Below, piece after piece: positions 16,204 through 25,151 of a stretch of 64,000 nt of DNA. Source of the DNA: Rhodanobacter sp. AS-Z3. Its GTDB lineage: Bacteria; Pseudomonadota; Gammaproteobacteria; Xanthomonadales; Rhodanobacteraceae. The translations under genes were made by a program, and so were the position numbers. Numbering within the stretch: position 1 is the first letter of the stretch; each line of letters starts with the position of its first letter. The notes beneath the pieces were generated by a model. The model saw only the letters and a program-made list of their open reading frames with translations, was not told the DNA's origin and made no database searches. The stretch spans positions 109,501-173,500 of the forward strand of contig NZ_CP119392.1 of assembly GCF_029224025.1 (NCBI RefSeq). Reading direction: 5' to 3'.

Positions 16204-17844
16204 ATGCCGCTCAATGAAATTTTGCTGATCGTCCTCGTCATCCTCGCTGCAGCGCTGTTGCTGTTGCAGGTGATCATGCTGCTGCGCGGCCGCGGCGACC
16301 CCGGCCTTGGCATCAAGCTGGACGCCCTGAAAGACGACAGCGCCCGCGTAGAGCGCACCCTGCGCGAAGAGCAGCGTGCTGGCCGCGAGGAACTGCAGCA
16401 AGGCTTCGATCGCTTCCGCAGCCATCTGGGCGAACAGCTCAACGGCATGTCGCAACAGCAGGCCGAACGCATCGACGGGTTTGGCCAGCGCCTGACCCTG
16501 CTGACCGAGCGTACCGATGGCGGCTTGCAGACACTGGCGCAACGGCTGGCCGAGGATGGTCGCAAGAGCCGCGAGGAGGCCGCGCTCACGCTGGGTCGAT
16601 TCGGCGAACAACAGCAGCAACAGTTCGCGGCACTGACCGGTGACAACGAAAAGCGCATGGGCGAAGTACGCGCGACGCTGGAGTCGCGACTCACCCAGCT
16701 CACCGAACGCACCGATACCGGTTTGCAGTCGCTGACCCAGCGACTGGTCGACGATGCGCGCAAGGGGCGTGAGGAAGTCACCATTACGTTGAACCGGCTC
16801 GGCGAACAGCAACAGCAGCGATTGGCCGCACTCACCGCCGACAACGAAAAGCGCATGAGCGAGATGCGCGCCACGCTGGAAGCCAAGCTCGGCGCGATCC
16901 AGCAGGACAACGCCGCAAAGCTGGAGCAGATGCGCGCCACCGTCGACGAGAAGCTGCACGCCACGCTGGAAACGCGTCTCGGCGAGTCGTTCAAACTGGT
17001 CTCCGAGCGACTGGAGGCGGTACAGCGCGGGCTGGGCGAAATGCAAAATCTGGCTGCCGGCGTGGGCGATTTGAAGCGCGTGCTGACCAACGTGAAAAAG
17101 CGCGGCATCTTTGGCGAAGTGCAATTGGGCGCGCTGCTGGAAGACATGCTCACTGCCGAGCAATACGGCTCCAACGTGATCACGGTACCGGGCAGCAATG
17201 ACCGCGTGGAGTTCGCCATCCGCATGCCGGGGCAAGAGGAAGGCGAGCACGTCTATCTGCCGATCGATGCGAAATTTCCGGTCGAGGACTATCAGCGCCT
17301 GCTCGACGCGCAGGAAGCCTCCGATGCCGAAGGCGCATTGGCGGCCGGTCGCGCGCTGGAGACCCGCGTGCGCGAGGAAGCCAAACGCATCCACAGCAAG
17401 TATGTGGCGCCGCCGCACACCACCGATTTTGCGGTGCTGTATCTGCCCACCGAAGGGCTTTACGCCGAGGTGATCCGTCGCCCTGGCCTGTTCGAGAACC
17501 TGCAGCGCGACCATCGGGTGACCGTAGCAGGACCTACCACGCTGAGCGCCTTGCTCAACAGCCTGCAAATGGGCTTTCGCACGCTGGCGATCGCCAAGCG
17601 CAGCAGCGAGGTATGGAAGATCCTCGGCGCGGTGAAGAACGAGTTCGGCAAGTTCGGTGTGGTGTTGGACAAGACCCGCAAGCAACTCGACGCTGCGCGC
17701 AACAGCATCGACAGCGCGGGGGTACGTACCCGCGCCATCGAACGCACGCTGCGCGAGGTGGAATCGCTGTCCAGTGACGCCAGCCAACTGCTGCTCGATG
17801 ACGCACCCTTGGCGAGCGACGACGACGGCGGCGACGACGAGTAG
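16204..17844 (+). CDS. rmuC: DNA recombination protein RmuC
   Basis: 546 residues. RmuC limits inversion between short inverted repeats in E. coli and has a PD-(D/E)XK-type nuclease-like domain. Layout: one N-terminal transmembrane helix (about 4-26), a long coiled coil (about 35-290) with internal repeats such as DNEKRMGEVRATLE / DNEKRMSEMRATLE, then the conserved RmuC domain (GIFGEVQLGALLEDML, LPIDAKFPVEDYQRL, FAVLYLPTEGLYAEV, GPTTLSALLNSLQMGF). An acidic tail DDDGGDDE ends it. The start follows CCCGGGAAAACGTTCC, mirrored in the divergent gene. Confidence 0.93.
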   Translation: MPLNEILLIVLVILAAALLLLQVIMLLRGRGDPGLGIKLDALKDDSARVERTLREEQRAGREELQQGFDRFRSHLGEQLNGMSQQQAERIDGFGQRLTLLTERTDGGLQTLAQRLAEDGRKSREEAALTLGRFGEQQQQQFAALTGDNEKRMGEVRATLESRLTQLTERTDTGLQSLTQRLVDDARKGREEVTITLNRLGEQQQQRLAALTADNEKRMSEMRATLEAKLGAIQQDNAAKLEQMRATVDEKLHATLETRLGESFKLVSERLEAVQRGLGEMQNLAAGVGDLKRVLTNVKKRGIFGEVQLGALLEDMLTAEQYGSNVITVPGSNDRVEFAIRMPGQEEGEHVYLPIDAKFPVEDYQRLLDAQEASDAEGALAAGRALETRVREEAKRIHSKYVAPPHTTDFAVLYLPTEGLYAEVIRRPGLFENLQRDHRVTVAGPTTLSALLNSLQMGFRTLAIAKRSSEVWKILGAVKNEFGKFGVVLDKTRKQLDAARNSIDSAGVRTRAIERTLREVESLSSDASQLLLDDAPLASDDDGGDDE

Positions 17845-17848
17845 TCGT

Positions 17849-18775
17849 CTACAACGCGGTTGATCGCGGGCAGCCCTGCGCGCTTTGGGCAAGGAAGTTG
17901 CTGGCGAGAAACGCATGGACGCGGTCGAAGTGCGCCAGCGGGGCGGCATGACCACCGTCGAATACGTCGTGGGTGTGGGTGAAGGCGAATTGATGCGTAT
18001 CGAGGCGTCGCATCATCGCCGCTGCCATCGGCTGCGACGGCCACAACTCATCGTGGGTTGCCGACATCAGGTATACCGGCCCGTTGATGCGCTCGACCGG
18101 AATGGCAGCGGCCTCGACCGCCGGCTGGTTGGTTGGTTGGTTGGTCAGCATCTTCTCGAAGGCCTCGCGCAGGTGGTGCTTCAGCAGGTCGGGCACGGCG
18201 GCCCATGGCACCGGCACATAGGGCAGCGGCTTGCCGTGCCAGGTAAATGCCGAGGTTTTCATCGATGGGGTATTGCCCGCGAACACCGCGCTGCCGGGCA
18301 CGATAGCCATCACCGCCTTGATGTCCGGATAACGGCTGGCCACGGTCAACGCCAGTTCGGCGCCACGTGAGCCGCCGATCAGCGCGATGCAGCGACCTTC
18401 GACCTGCGGATTTTTCGCCGCGACAAGAATGGCGTCATGTACGGCGTCCAGCGAGAGGCGATCCAGCCGCTCAGGCGTGCCCGGCATGCCGAAGTAACCC
18501 GGCGCAAGGAACGCGTAGCCTTGCTTGACGAAGGTATCGCGCTCGCCCTGCCAATGCCGGCTGGCCCAGGCGTTGCCGCCCTCGGCACCACCGAAACCCG
18601 CCAGCAACGGTTGCCGCTCACCCTCACCGAGGTACAGTTTGCTGACCACCTTGCCGTAGTTGGTCGGCAGCGTGGTGGTATCGAACGTCTTCGCCTGATA
18701 CCAGCCGTAGCCGACAACGCCGACGATGATGGCTACGACCGAAATGGCCATCCATTTGAAAATATTCCGCAACAT
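17849..18775 (-). CDS. Membrane-anchored alpha/beta hydrolase (BAAT C-terminal type)
   Basis: 308 residues. A transmembrane segment (about 8-27) precedes a hydrolase domain with the nucleophile motif GGSRGAELAL, an acid region SATHDELWPS and His in the DGGHAAP segment; this triad layout is that of the acyl-CoA thioester hydrolase/BAAT C-terminal family. A GGTT tetranucleotide run (18127-18145) encodes TNQPTNQP. It lies 85 bases downstream of a small XRE regulator gene in the same direction, an order repeated at 22.7-25.1 kb. The C-terminal end nearly touches rmuC (convergent). Confidence 0.8.
   Translation of the reverse strand: MLRNIFKWMAISVVAIIVGVVGYGWYQAKTFDTTTLPTNYGKVVSKLYLGEGERQPLLAGFGGAEGGNAWASRHWQGERDTFVKQGYAFLAPGYFGMPGTPERLDRLSLDAVHDAILVAAKNPQVEGRCIALIGGSRGAELALTVASRYPDIKAVMAIVPGSAVFAGNTPSMKTSAFTWHGKPLPYVPVPWAAVPDLLKHHLREAFEKMLTNQPTNQPAVEAAAIPVERINGPVYLMSATHDELWPSQPMAAAMMRRLDTHQFAFTHTHDVFDGGHAAPLAHFDRVHAFLASNFLAQSAQGCPRSTAL
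18127..18145. repeat. GGTT tetranucleotide run inside hydrolase gene
   Basis: Four and three-quarter tandem GGTT units within the coding sequence. As the unit is not a multiple of three, slippage would shift the reading frame. Confidence 0.6.
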
Positions 18776-18860
18776 CTTCCTCTAGCGTTTCCCCGGAGTG
18801 CTGCTCGGAGGGCAACGGCAACAACGTGACGCAACCACTGAATCAGCACGACTCGAAAAC

Positions 18861-19073
18861 TCAGCGCTTCCATTGAAATACGTCTTCCACCCCCACACCG
18901 AACGCGCGGGAAATGCGAAACGCCAGTTCCAGTGACGGCGCGTACTTGCCACCTTCCAGGGCAATCACCGTCTGCCGGGTGATACCGCAGGCATCGGCCA
19001 GCGCTTGCTGGGTCATCTCGCCATGCTCGAAGCGCAGCTTGCGGATGACGTTGCCGATCGGCGTGCCAGTCAT
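18861..19073 (-). CDS. Small XRE-family transcriptional regulator
   Basis: 70 residues, nearly all one helix-turn-helix domain: [39 protein letters not shown], the compact YozG/Cro-like type without a ligand-binding domain. Its start overlaps the stop of the upstream membrane protein gene by 4 bases (ATGA), so the two are one unit. AT-rich palindromes upstream of that unit (19631-19661) are likely its operator, giving autoregulation; this is inference from layout. Confidence 0.88.
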   Translation of the reverse strand: MTGTPIGNVIRKLRFEHGEMTQQALADACGITRQTVIALEGGKYAPSLELAFRISRAFGVGVEDVFQWKR

Positions 19074-19600
19074 GCGCTGCGCCGGTCAAGCCAGCAGGTC
19101 ATGCCGGTCACCACGTACTCCAGCAGGCACGAAGCGATCAGGCCGGCCATAAACAGATTGGAGAGTGTCATCGGCCTGGCCCAGCGCAGATGATCCAGCG
19201 GCGTGAAGGCGAACATCACCGCCAGCGCCAGCATGAAAACCGAAAGCCCGCCGCGCGCCCAGCTACTGGCGCGTGCCTCGATGTGGCGATCGCGCTCATC
19301 GGCCTCCACGGTGTCGCGCCAGCGTTTGCGCAGCACCCGCATCACCACCAGCCAGGCGATCACCACCCAGCTGATAGGCCGACCGATCGCCGAGGCTTCC
19401 GGCGCCATGGAGTCGTCTGCCTTCGCCGCCGCAGCCGATTCCCGCAGGCTCGCCCACAGCAGGTACCAGACCAGCCAGGCCGCCGCGAGCATGGCCAGAC
19501 CACCCGGCCAGCCGAGGTCGATATCCGGCAGCACGAACAGCACATAGAACGCGAGCAACGACAGGGGAATCTGCACGGCATAACGCCGGGAACGGGACAT
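19070..19600 (-). CDS. Four-helix membrane protein paired with XRE regulator
   Basis: 176 residues with four hydrophobic segments (about 8-26, 30-50, 75-90, 113-133, and a weaker one at 143-165). An acidic-basic loop [19 protein letters not shown] between the segments resembles DUF2178-type proteins, which are usually found with small XRE regulators. Function unknown; perhaps a membrane sensor or modulator for the coupled regulator. Confidence 0.75.
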   Translation of the reverse strand: MSRSRRYAVQIPLSLLAFYVLFVLPDIDLGWPGGLAMLAAAWLVWYLLWASLRESAAAAKADDSMAPEASAIGRPISWVVIAWLVVMRVLRKRWRDTVEADERDRHIEARASSWARGGLSVFMLALAVMFAFTPLDHLRWARPMTLSNLFMAGLIASCLLEYVVTGMTCWLDRRSA

Positions 19601-19630
19601 GGTGTCATCTCCAATAGACGCTATGTACGT

Positions 19631-19661
19631 TAGACATTACATATTGTCATGTAAACATGAC
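19631..19661. promoter_or_regulatory. AT-rich overlapping palindromes, candidate XRE operator/promoter
   Basis: TTACAT-N6-ATGTAA (19637-19654) and GTCATGT-AA-ACATGAC (19646-19661) overlap, 31 bases before the membrane protein start codon and in strong contrast to the GC-rich surroundings. Position and symmetry fit binding by the downstream XRE regulator. Confidence 0.5.
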
Positions 19662-19824
19662 TTTTGCCCCAGCTTCACCCACCCAAACTGCCTGCCAACT
19701 GTGTTTCGTCAGCCAGCGCAGGCATCCGATCGCCGCACTACGTCGTACGGACAACAAACCTGAAGCGGCCAGTCGAGACTGGCATGCGGGTAAACTTTCC
19801 CTTCGATTGACCCAAGGACACGGC

Positions 19825-20427
19825 ATGAGCGACCACGCCAAGCAAACCGACGTCACCCGCGACCAGGCCGAAGAGGCCGTGCGCACGCTGCTGCGCTGGG
19901 CCGGTGAAGACCCCACGCGCGAAGGCCTGCTCGACACGCCAAAACGCGTGGTGAAGGCTTACGGCGACTGGTTCTCCGGCTATGCCGAAGACCCGGCCGA
20001 CTTCCTCAAACGCACCTTCAAGGAAGTGCAGGGCTACGACGAAATGGTGGTGCTGCGCGACATCCAGTTCGAGAGCCATTGCGAGCATCACATGGCGCCG
20101 ATCATCGGCCGTGCGCATGTCGGCTACCTGCCGACCAACCGCGTGGTCGGCATCAGCAAGCTGGCGCGTGTGGTCGACGGTTTCGCGCGGCGTTTCCAGG
20201 TGCAGGAAAAGCTCACCGCGGAAATCGCCCATTGCATCCAGGAAACCCTGCAGCCGGCCGGCGTGGCGGTGGTGATCGACGCCAGCCACGAATGCATGAC
20301 TACCCGCGGCGTGCACAAGCGCGGCGTGTCGATGGTGACCAGCCAGATGCTTGGCACGTTCCGCGAGGACGCGCGCACCCGCGCCGAATTTCTGCAGTTC
20401 ATCGGCATCCACGGCGGCCATCGCTGA
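19825..20427 (+). CDS. folE: GTP cyclohydrolase I
   Basis: 200 residues. Makes 7,8-dihydroneopterin triphosphate, the first step to tetrahydrofolate. Zn ligands are visible in [13 protein letters not shown] (Cys and His) with the third Cys in [32 protein letters not shown] and [10 protein letters not shown] are further hallmarks. The start at MSDHAKQT was chosen over upstream codons because family members begin shortly before the GEDPxREGL block. A small EF-hand gene overlaps the stop. Confidence 0.95.
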   Translation: MSDHAKQTDVTRDQAEEAVRTLLRWAGEDPTREGLLDTPKRVVKAYGDWFSGYAEDPADFLKRTFKEVQGYDEMVVLRDIQFESHCEHHMAPIIGRAHVGYLPTNRVVGISKLARVVDGFARRFQVQEKLTAEIAHCIQETLQPAGVAVVIDASHECMTTRGVHKRGVSMVTSQMLGTFREDARTRAEFLQFIGIHGGHR

Positions 20428-20753
20428 ACATCCGGCGACTCGTCTGGTGGCTGGCCTTGCTGCCGACTGTCGCGGCGGCGCAGGACAGCCGCGCCGCCTA
20501 TCTGCGCATGTTTGATAGCAACGGGGACGGCCGGGTCAGCGAGTCCGAGTACGTCAGCTGGATGAGCCGCGGCTTCGCCACGATGGACAGCAACGGCGAC
20601 GGCATTCTGGAGCGATCCGAGCTGCCGGGCGGGCGCGGCAAGCCCGTTACCTTGCACGAATTCCAGGACAACCTGCGACGCCAGTTCCACCGACTCGACC
20701 GCAATCACGACGGCTACCTCAGCGCACGCGAGCTGACCGCACCGCCGCGCTGA
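20424..20753 (+). CDS. Secreted EF-hand protein, probable CTG start
   Basis: 109 residues if translated from CTG at 20424, which overlaps the folE stop codon (CTGA). No ATG, GTG or TTG gives a sensible N-terminus; the CTG yields a clean signal peptide ([19 protein letters not shown], cleavage after AAA). The mature part has three EF-hand loops: [24 protein letters not shown] and [12 protein letters not shown], each with Asp/Asn/Gly in the calcium positions. Probably a periplasmic calcium-binding protein. A TTG at 20457 would cut off the basic n-region and most of the hydrophobic core. Confidence 0.75.
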   Translation: MNIRRLVWWLALLPTVAAAQDSRAAYLRMFDSNGDGRVSESEYVSWMSRGFATMDSNGDGILERSELPGGRGKPVTLHEFQDNLRRQFHRLDRNHDGYLSARELTAPPR

Positions 20754-20783
20754 CTACTCATCCACCCCCGGACAAGCGGCCCC

Positions 20784-21989
20784 TCAGGTCGAGATCGCCA
20801 GCTTCTCCGAGCGATACAGCGCGATGGTCACCAACACCGCAATCAGCGCCGCTGCGAGGCTGCCCGCCAGGCACAAGCCAATCTGCGCGTCGGTGACACC
20901 ATCGCCACGCAGCAATTGCATGATGCCGAGGTTCTGCCCCATCAACGGCACGGCATACATCCATGCCTTCGCCTTGATCGGCAGGAACGACAACAACAGG
21001 CTCGGCAGGATCGGCAGCAACATCAGCAACGAGATGTAGGTCTGTGCTTCGCGGTAACTCCTGGCAAATGCCGCCACCATCGACTGCAGCGCCGCCAGCA
21101 GCAGCACCAGTGGCAGCATCAACAGCAGCACCACGCTGGCGAAATGCACACCGAAGTCCAGTTCCATGCCGATCTTTTCCGCGGGAATGAAGTGGCCCAT
21201 CACCGCGAACGCGAGCAGGCTGATCAACAGGCTGGCGGTGGAGAACACGCAGATCGCCGCCAGCTTGCCGCACAGGATTTTCCAGCGTGGCACCGGATTG
21301 GCAAACAGCGGTTCCAGCGATTGCCGCTCACGTTCGCCGGCGGTGAGGTCGATCGCCAGATACATGCCACCCATGAAGATCGTGATCACCAGAAAGTACG
21401 GCAGCATGGCGAACATCAGCACGGCACGCGACTGCGGCGTCGCCTGATCACGCGCAGCGACCTGCAGCGGCCACGCCGTGGTCGGTGACAGACCGCGTGC
21501 TACCAGTCGCATCACACCCTGCTGGCGGGCATAGCCTTCGATCAGCCGGGTGACCCGCTCCACCGAACTCTGCGCGTCACGCTGGGACGAGTCATGGAAC
21601 AACTCGACCTGCACCGGCTCGCCCTTGCGCCACGCCTTGCCGAAATCCGGGGCAATCCGCAGCACGACATCCGCATCCTGCGCGCGCACGGTCTGCTCGG
21701 GATCAGCCACGGCAGGGCCGGGCATCACGCCACCGGCGCGCAATACATCGAGCAGGTTTGGCGCGTATTGCGCACCAATCACCGGCACGGTCAGCGGCTG
21801 CTCGGCCTTGTCCAGCTCGCGGTTCACGGTGAAGCTGATCAGCATCAGGAACAACAGCGGACCCAGCAGCGGGCCGGTCAGGAAGGCGCTCATCAAGGTG
21901 CGCCGGTCGCGCAGGTTCTCGCGCACTTCCTTGAGGAACACGGTAAGCCATGCGCTGCGACGCGTGGATACTGCACTGGCCGTCTTCAT
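20784..21989 (-). CDS. ABC-2 type exporter permease, NatB-like
   Basis: 401 residues. One transmembrane segment near residues 35-55, a large extracytoplasmic domain (about 60-180, containing the DVVLRIAPDFGKAW stretch), then five to six helices, the ABC-2 layout of NatB sodium-efflux permeases. The motif TAGERERQSLEPLFANPV, on the cytoplasmic side, is typical of NatB/YhaP proteins. The start overlaps the ATPase gene's stop by 4 bases. Substrate sodium, peptide or drug; not decidable from sequence. Confidence 0.85.
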   Translation of the reverse strand: MKTASAVSTRRSAWLTVFLKEVRENLRDRRTLMSAFLTGPLLGPLLFLMLISFTVNRELDKAEQPLTVPVIGAQYAPNLLDVLRAGGVMPGPAVADPEQTVRAQDADVVLRIAPDFGKAWRKGEPVQVELFHDSSQRDAQSSVERVTRLIEGYARQQGVMRLVARGLSPTTAWPLQVAARDQATPQSRAVLMFAMLPYFLVITIFMGGMYLAIDLTAGERERQSLEPLFANPVPRWKILCGKLAAICVFSTASLLISLLAFAVMGHFIPAEKIGMELDFGVHFASVVLLLMLPLVLLLAALQSMVAAFARSYREAQTYISLLMLLPILPSLLLSFLPIKAKAWMYAVPLMGQNLGIMQLLRGDGVTDAQIGLCLAGSLAAALIAVLVTIALYRSEKLAIST

Positions 21990-22720
21990 GCGGCCAGTCC
22001 TTCTTCGCTGCCAATGATCTTGACGAAGGCCTCTTCCAGATTCGCCTCACCGGTTTGTTCGCGCAGCGCATCGGGCGTTTCGTCGGCCACTACGCGACCA
22101 TGTGCAATCACCACAATGCGGTCACACAGCGCAGCCACCTCCTGCATGATGTGGCTGGAAAATAGTACGCAACGTCCCTCGCCCTTCAGCCGCTGCATGA
22201 ACTGGCGCAGCGCGCGGGTGGCCATCACGTCGAGCCCGTTGGTCGGCTCGTCGAGAATCACATTGCGCGGATCGTGCACCAAGGCGCGAGCGATCGCTGT
22301 CTTGACGCGCTGCCCCTGCGAGAAACCCTCGGTACGACGGTCGGCGATATCACGCATATCCAGCGCCTCGATCAAGGCCTCGCGACGAGTCGCCAGCAGC
22401 TCCTCCGGCAAGCCGTGCAGGCGTGCGAAGTAGTCGATGTTCTCGCGCGCGCTCAGTCGCTTGTACAAGCCGCGCGCATCCGGCAGCACGCCAAGCTGGC
22501 GGCGCACCGCAAGCGGATCGACAGCGGCGTCAATGCCATCCACCAATACCTGACCACGGTCAGGCGTCATCAGGGTGTAGAGCATGCGCAAGGTGGTGGT
22601 CTTGCCGGCTCCATTGGGACCGAGCAGGCCGGTGATCTCGCCATCACGTGCCGCGAAAGTGACGCCATCCACGGCCTTCACCGCGCCGAACGCCTTGTGC
22701 AAATCCCGCACCTCGATCAT
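21986..22720 (-). CDS. ABC transporter ATP-binding protein, NatA-like
   Basis: 244 residues. Walker A GPNGAGKTT, Q-loop region LGVLPDARGLYKRLSARENI, signature FSQGQRVKTAIARAL, Walker B VILDEPTNGLD and switch His in LFSSHIMQEV are all intact. Partner of the NatB-like permease, overlapping it by 4 bases and overlapping the upstream hydrolase gene likewise, so five genes from 25098 down to 20784 form one tightly coupled operon. Confidence 0.9.
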   Translation of the reverse strand: MIEVRDLHKAFGAVKAVDGVTFAARDGEITGLLGPNGAGKTTTLRMLYTLMTPDRGQVLVDGIDAAVDPLAVRRQLGVLPDARGLYKRLSARENIDYFARLHGLPEELLATRREALIEALDMRDIADRRTEGFSQGQRVKTAIARALVHDPRNVILDEPTNGLDVMATRALRQFMQRLKGEGRCVLFSSHIMQEVAALCDRIVVIAHGRVVADETPDALREQTGEANLEEAFVKIIGSEEGLAA

Positions 22721-24294
22721 GGCGTAGCTCCGTTGAAGTCGATGAAGAAAGGTGTGGGCTGCAGCCGCTTCAGGCAGCTGGCATCCAGCGCCTTGGGCTC
22801 GGGCTTCTCGATGAAATCCTGGATCAACTGCGGCGCACAGCCTGCCGTCATCACGCCGTGCGCTTGCCCCTTGAAGTCCAATACGCGCGCATTCGGCAAA
22901 CCGTTGGCCACCTCCTCCGCATAGCGCGGCGGCGTCACCGGGTCGTACTGGCCAGCGAGCAGCAGGACGGGCTTGTCGGTTTTCAGTGGCTGATGGAAGT
23001 CAGCCGGACGCGTACCTTTCGGCCAGATCGAGCAGACCGTCTTCAGCGCATCGACCATGCGGGTGCCGAGAATGGTTGAAGCGTCTTGCGGGCGATCGAC
23101 CAGCAGGTCGGCATCCTCGGCGCAGATCACCGAGTACTGCATGCCACCACCGATCAGTTCCGACAAGTCACCTGACAGCAGGCGCGCCTGACCGAGCAGC
23201 GGCCCCACGTCACCATGGGCTGCCGTGTTGATCGACAACGGCAACAAGGCGGCGCTGCCCGGTCGGTAGGCAAACATGCGCACCACACTGGCCAGGGTAT
23301 CCTCATCGAGCACTCGCTTCACCGTCTGCCAGGTCTGCGGATCGCGAAAACTGACCGGATGCGGGTTGGCGCGCAGCGCATCGCGCAGTTGGTACAAGGT
23401 CTGGCCAGGATCGCCAAACGCCTGCTTGCACGCAGGCTCGGCAGCGCAACGGGCGAACTGTGCCTTCAGCGCATCATCGAGGTTGCGCGCGAAGTCCTGG
23501 CCCAGTGCCAGCGAATTGGGCACCACACTGTCCAGCACCACGCTGCGCACGCTGGCCGGAAAGCGCATCAGATATTGCTGCGCCATTCGTGTGCCGTAGG
23601 ACACGCCGACCAGATCAAGCGCCGGTGAGCCCAGCGCCTTGCGCACATCTTCAAGGTCCTGGGCGGCGATGGTAGTCGTGTAGTAGCGGGGGTCGGCGTG
23701 CGCCTGCAAACCCTTCAGGCAAGTGGCCGCAGCGGCGCGTAATTTGTCGGCATCGAAGGATGTATCGTCGTCAGCGGCGGCAGGGCCGTCAGACTCACTG
23801 CAACGCAGCGCATTGGAGCCACCGGTGCCGCGCTGATCCAGCAGCAGCACATGCCGGTGTGCCAGCAACGAGTGCATCACGCTGGCGACGCTGCCGGCCG
23901 ACTCGGTGGCGGCCTGGCCGGGACCTCCGGCAAGGAAGGCCAGCATGTCTGGACTGGCGACCTGCGCGCGTGCACGCAGCACCGCCAGCTTCAGCTTGAT
24001 CGTGCGGCCATGCGGGTCGGCACGGTTTTCCGGCACGGGAAAATCAGCACACCAGGCCGCCGTGGTGAGGCCTGAATTCGGTTGGCCCAGATTGCAGGCC
24101 GTCAACGTCAGCGAGCCCAGCTTCCAAATTGCCGCCGGCGCCTTGGCCACCGTTTCTGTGCCGGTGGTCGGCGGAATCGTTGCGGCTGACGGCGCCTTGT
24201 CCTGCGCGTGACGACTGGTGACGTGATGAGCCGACAGGATCGCCACCGCAATCGCCACGATCACCCCGGTACGCTTTGAGGACTTCAGGCTCAC
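22717..24294 (-). CDS. Secreted alpha/beta hydrolase, tripeptidyl aminopeptidase (TAP) type
   Basis: 525 residues with an N-terminal signal or anchor (about 9-25). Conserved blocks: AFLAGGPGQAATESAG (oxyanion region), LLDQRGTGGSNAL, the nucleophile GVSYGTRMAQQYL, the acid in LLAGQYDPVTPP and the His in FKGQAHGVM, followed by a Cys-containing TAP-like C-terminal domain (CAPQLI...CLKRLQP). Such enzymes cleave short peptides or esters in the periplasm. It lies between a small XRE regulator and an ABC exporter, which suggests a processing/export role; this is inference. Confidence 0.85.
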   Translation of the reverse strand: MSLKSSKRTGVIVAIAVAILSAHHVTSRHAQDKAPSAATIPPTTGTETVAKAPAAIWKLGSLTLTACNLGQPNSGLTTAAWCADFPVPENRADPHGRTIKLKLAVLRARAQVASPDMLAFLAGGPGQAATESAGSVASVMHSLLAHRHVLLLDQRGTGGSNALRCSESDGPAAADDDTSFDADKLRAAAATCLKGLQAHADPRYYTTTIAAQDLEDVRKALGSPALDLVGVSYGTRMAQQYLMRFPASVRSVVLDSVVPNSLALGQDFARNLDDALKAQFARCAAEPACKQAFGDPGQTLYQLRDALRANPHPVSFRDPQTWQTVKRVLDEDTLASVVRMFAYRPGSAALLPLSINTAAHGDVGPLLGQARLLSGDLSELIGGGMQYSVICAEDADLLVDRPQDASTILGTRMVDALKTVCSIWPKGTRPADFHQPLKTDKPVLLLAGQYDPVTPPRYAEEVANGLPNARVLDFKGQAHGVMTAGCAPQLIQDFIEKPEPKALDASCLKRLQPTPFFIDFNGATP

Positions 24295-24491
24295 ACGTCA
24301 TCCCCAGGCAGGAAAATGGATTCGATGGCTTGACTGAACAGTCGCGCAATCTTGAACGCCAGCGGCAGACTCGGATCGTATTTTCCGGTCTCGATCGCGT
24401 TGATGGTTTGCCGCGAAACATCCAGTCGCTCGGCCAGATCCGCCTGCGACCAGCCCTGCTCACTACGCAATTCACGCATATGGTTATTCAT
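24291..24491 (-). CDS. Small XRE-family transcriptional regulator
   Basis: 66 residues, a single HTH domain: WSQADLAERLDVSRQTINAIETGKYDPSLPLAFKIARLF. It is a clear paralogue of the regulator at 18861-19073 (shared RQT-I-A-E-GKY-PSL-LAF-I-R-F). It overlaps the membrane protein gene by 8 bases and the hydrolase gene by 4, so it is part of one operon. Confidence 0.88.
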   Translation of the reverse strand: MNNHMRELRSEQGWSQADLAERLDVSRQTINAIETGKYDPSLPLAFKIARLFSQAIESIFLPGDDV

Positions 24492-25098
24492 CGCGATAGC
24501 GCCGCGAAATGATGGCAACCACGACACCCCACACGGCGAATGTCGCCGGCAAGACCCAGACGATCTGATCTCGGAACACCGGCACCACTTGTGCCCCCTG
24601 CAACAGGCCCAGCGCAAAGGTGCCCGCGCCGATGATGGCGCAGGTCAGCCCCATCGCCTGCAACTGGATTCGCTGCTGCAGCTCGTCCAACCCGCGCAAC
24701 AATCGCGTCATTGCGCGTATCACCAGCAGGATGGGAAACGCGGGCAGCAACACCACGAAGGCCTTGAGTGGCAGCGGCATCGATACCTGCTTCAACAACA
24801 GGATCGATACCGGCAGCAAAACCATGTAACCGACCATCGCCGGGAAGAATTCACGGATGTAGCGCATCTGCACGGAGCGCAGGCGCTCGGGCTTGCGTGC
24901 CATGGCGCAAACCACCCACACCGCCGCAGTGGCGATGGCCACCCAACCCAGGCGGACCAGCCATGCATAGCCGGCCATGCTGCCCACGGCCAACGCGATC
25001 GCTCCGATCAGGGCGCTGATGATTGCCGCAACAATCAGCACTCTGCGCTGGGTGGGCAGCCTGGCCGGCGGTGATAAGGGTGGCAACGCGTTGGACAT
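24484..25098 (-). CDS. Multi-pass membrane protein paired with XRE regulator
   Basis: 204 residues with about six hydrophobic segments (20-42, 46-65, 90-105, 112-130, 145-165, 178-196). Between the central segments LLRGLDELQQRIQLQAMGL is an amphipathic stretch seen in other small membrane proteins encoded with XRE regulators. Same position relative to the regulator as the protein at 19070-19600. Function unknown. Confidence 0.78.
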   Translation of the reverse strand: MSNALPPLSPPARLPTQRRVLIVAAIISALIGAIALAVGSMAGYAWLVRLGWVAIATAAVWVVCAMARKPERLRSVQMRYIREFFPAMVGYMVLLPVSILLLKQVSMPLPLKAFVVLLPAFPILLVIRAMTRLLRGLDELQQRIQLQAMGLTCAIIGAGTFALGLLQGAQVVPVFRDQIVWVLPATFAVWGVVVAIISRRYRDE

Positions 25099-25151
25099 GG
25101 ACGGTCCCTCTGGTGATGCGGTGTGGTTCAGGCAACGATCGTGTGATCAGC

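Noticed and set aside
16081..17955. Very long minus-strand open frame extending the FAD oxidoreductase upstream across rmuC
   Set aside because: It is the antisense of rmuC; the family-conserved start is at 16080 and the upstream translation is low-complexity with no domain.
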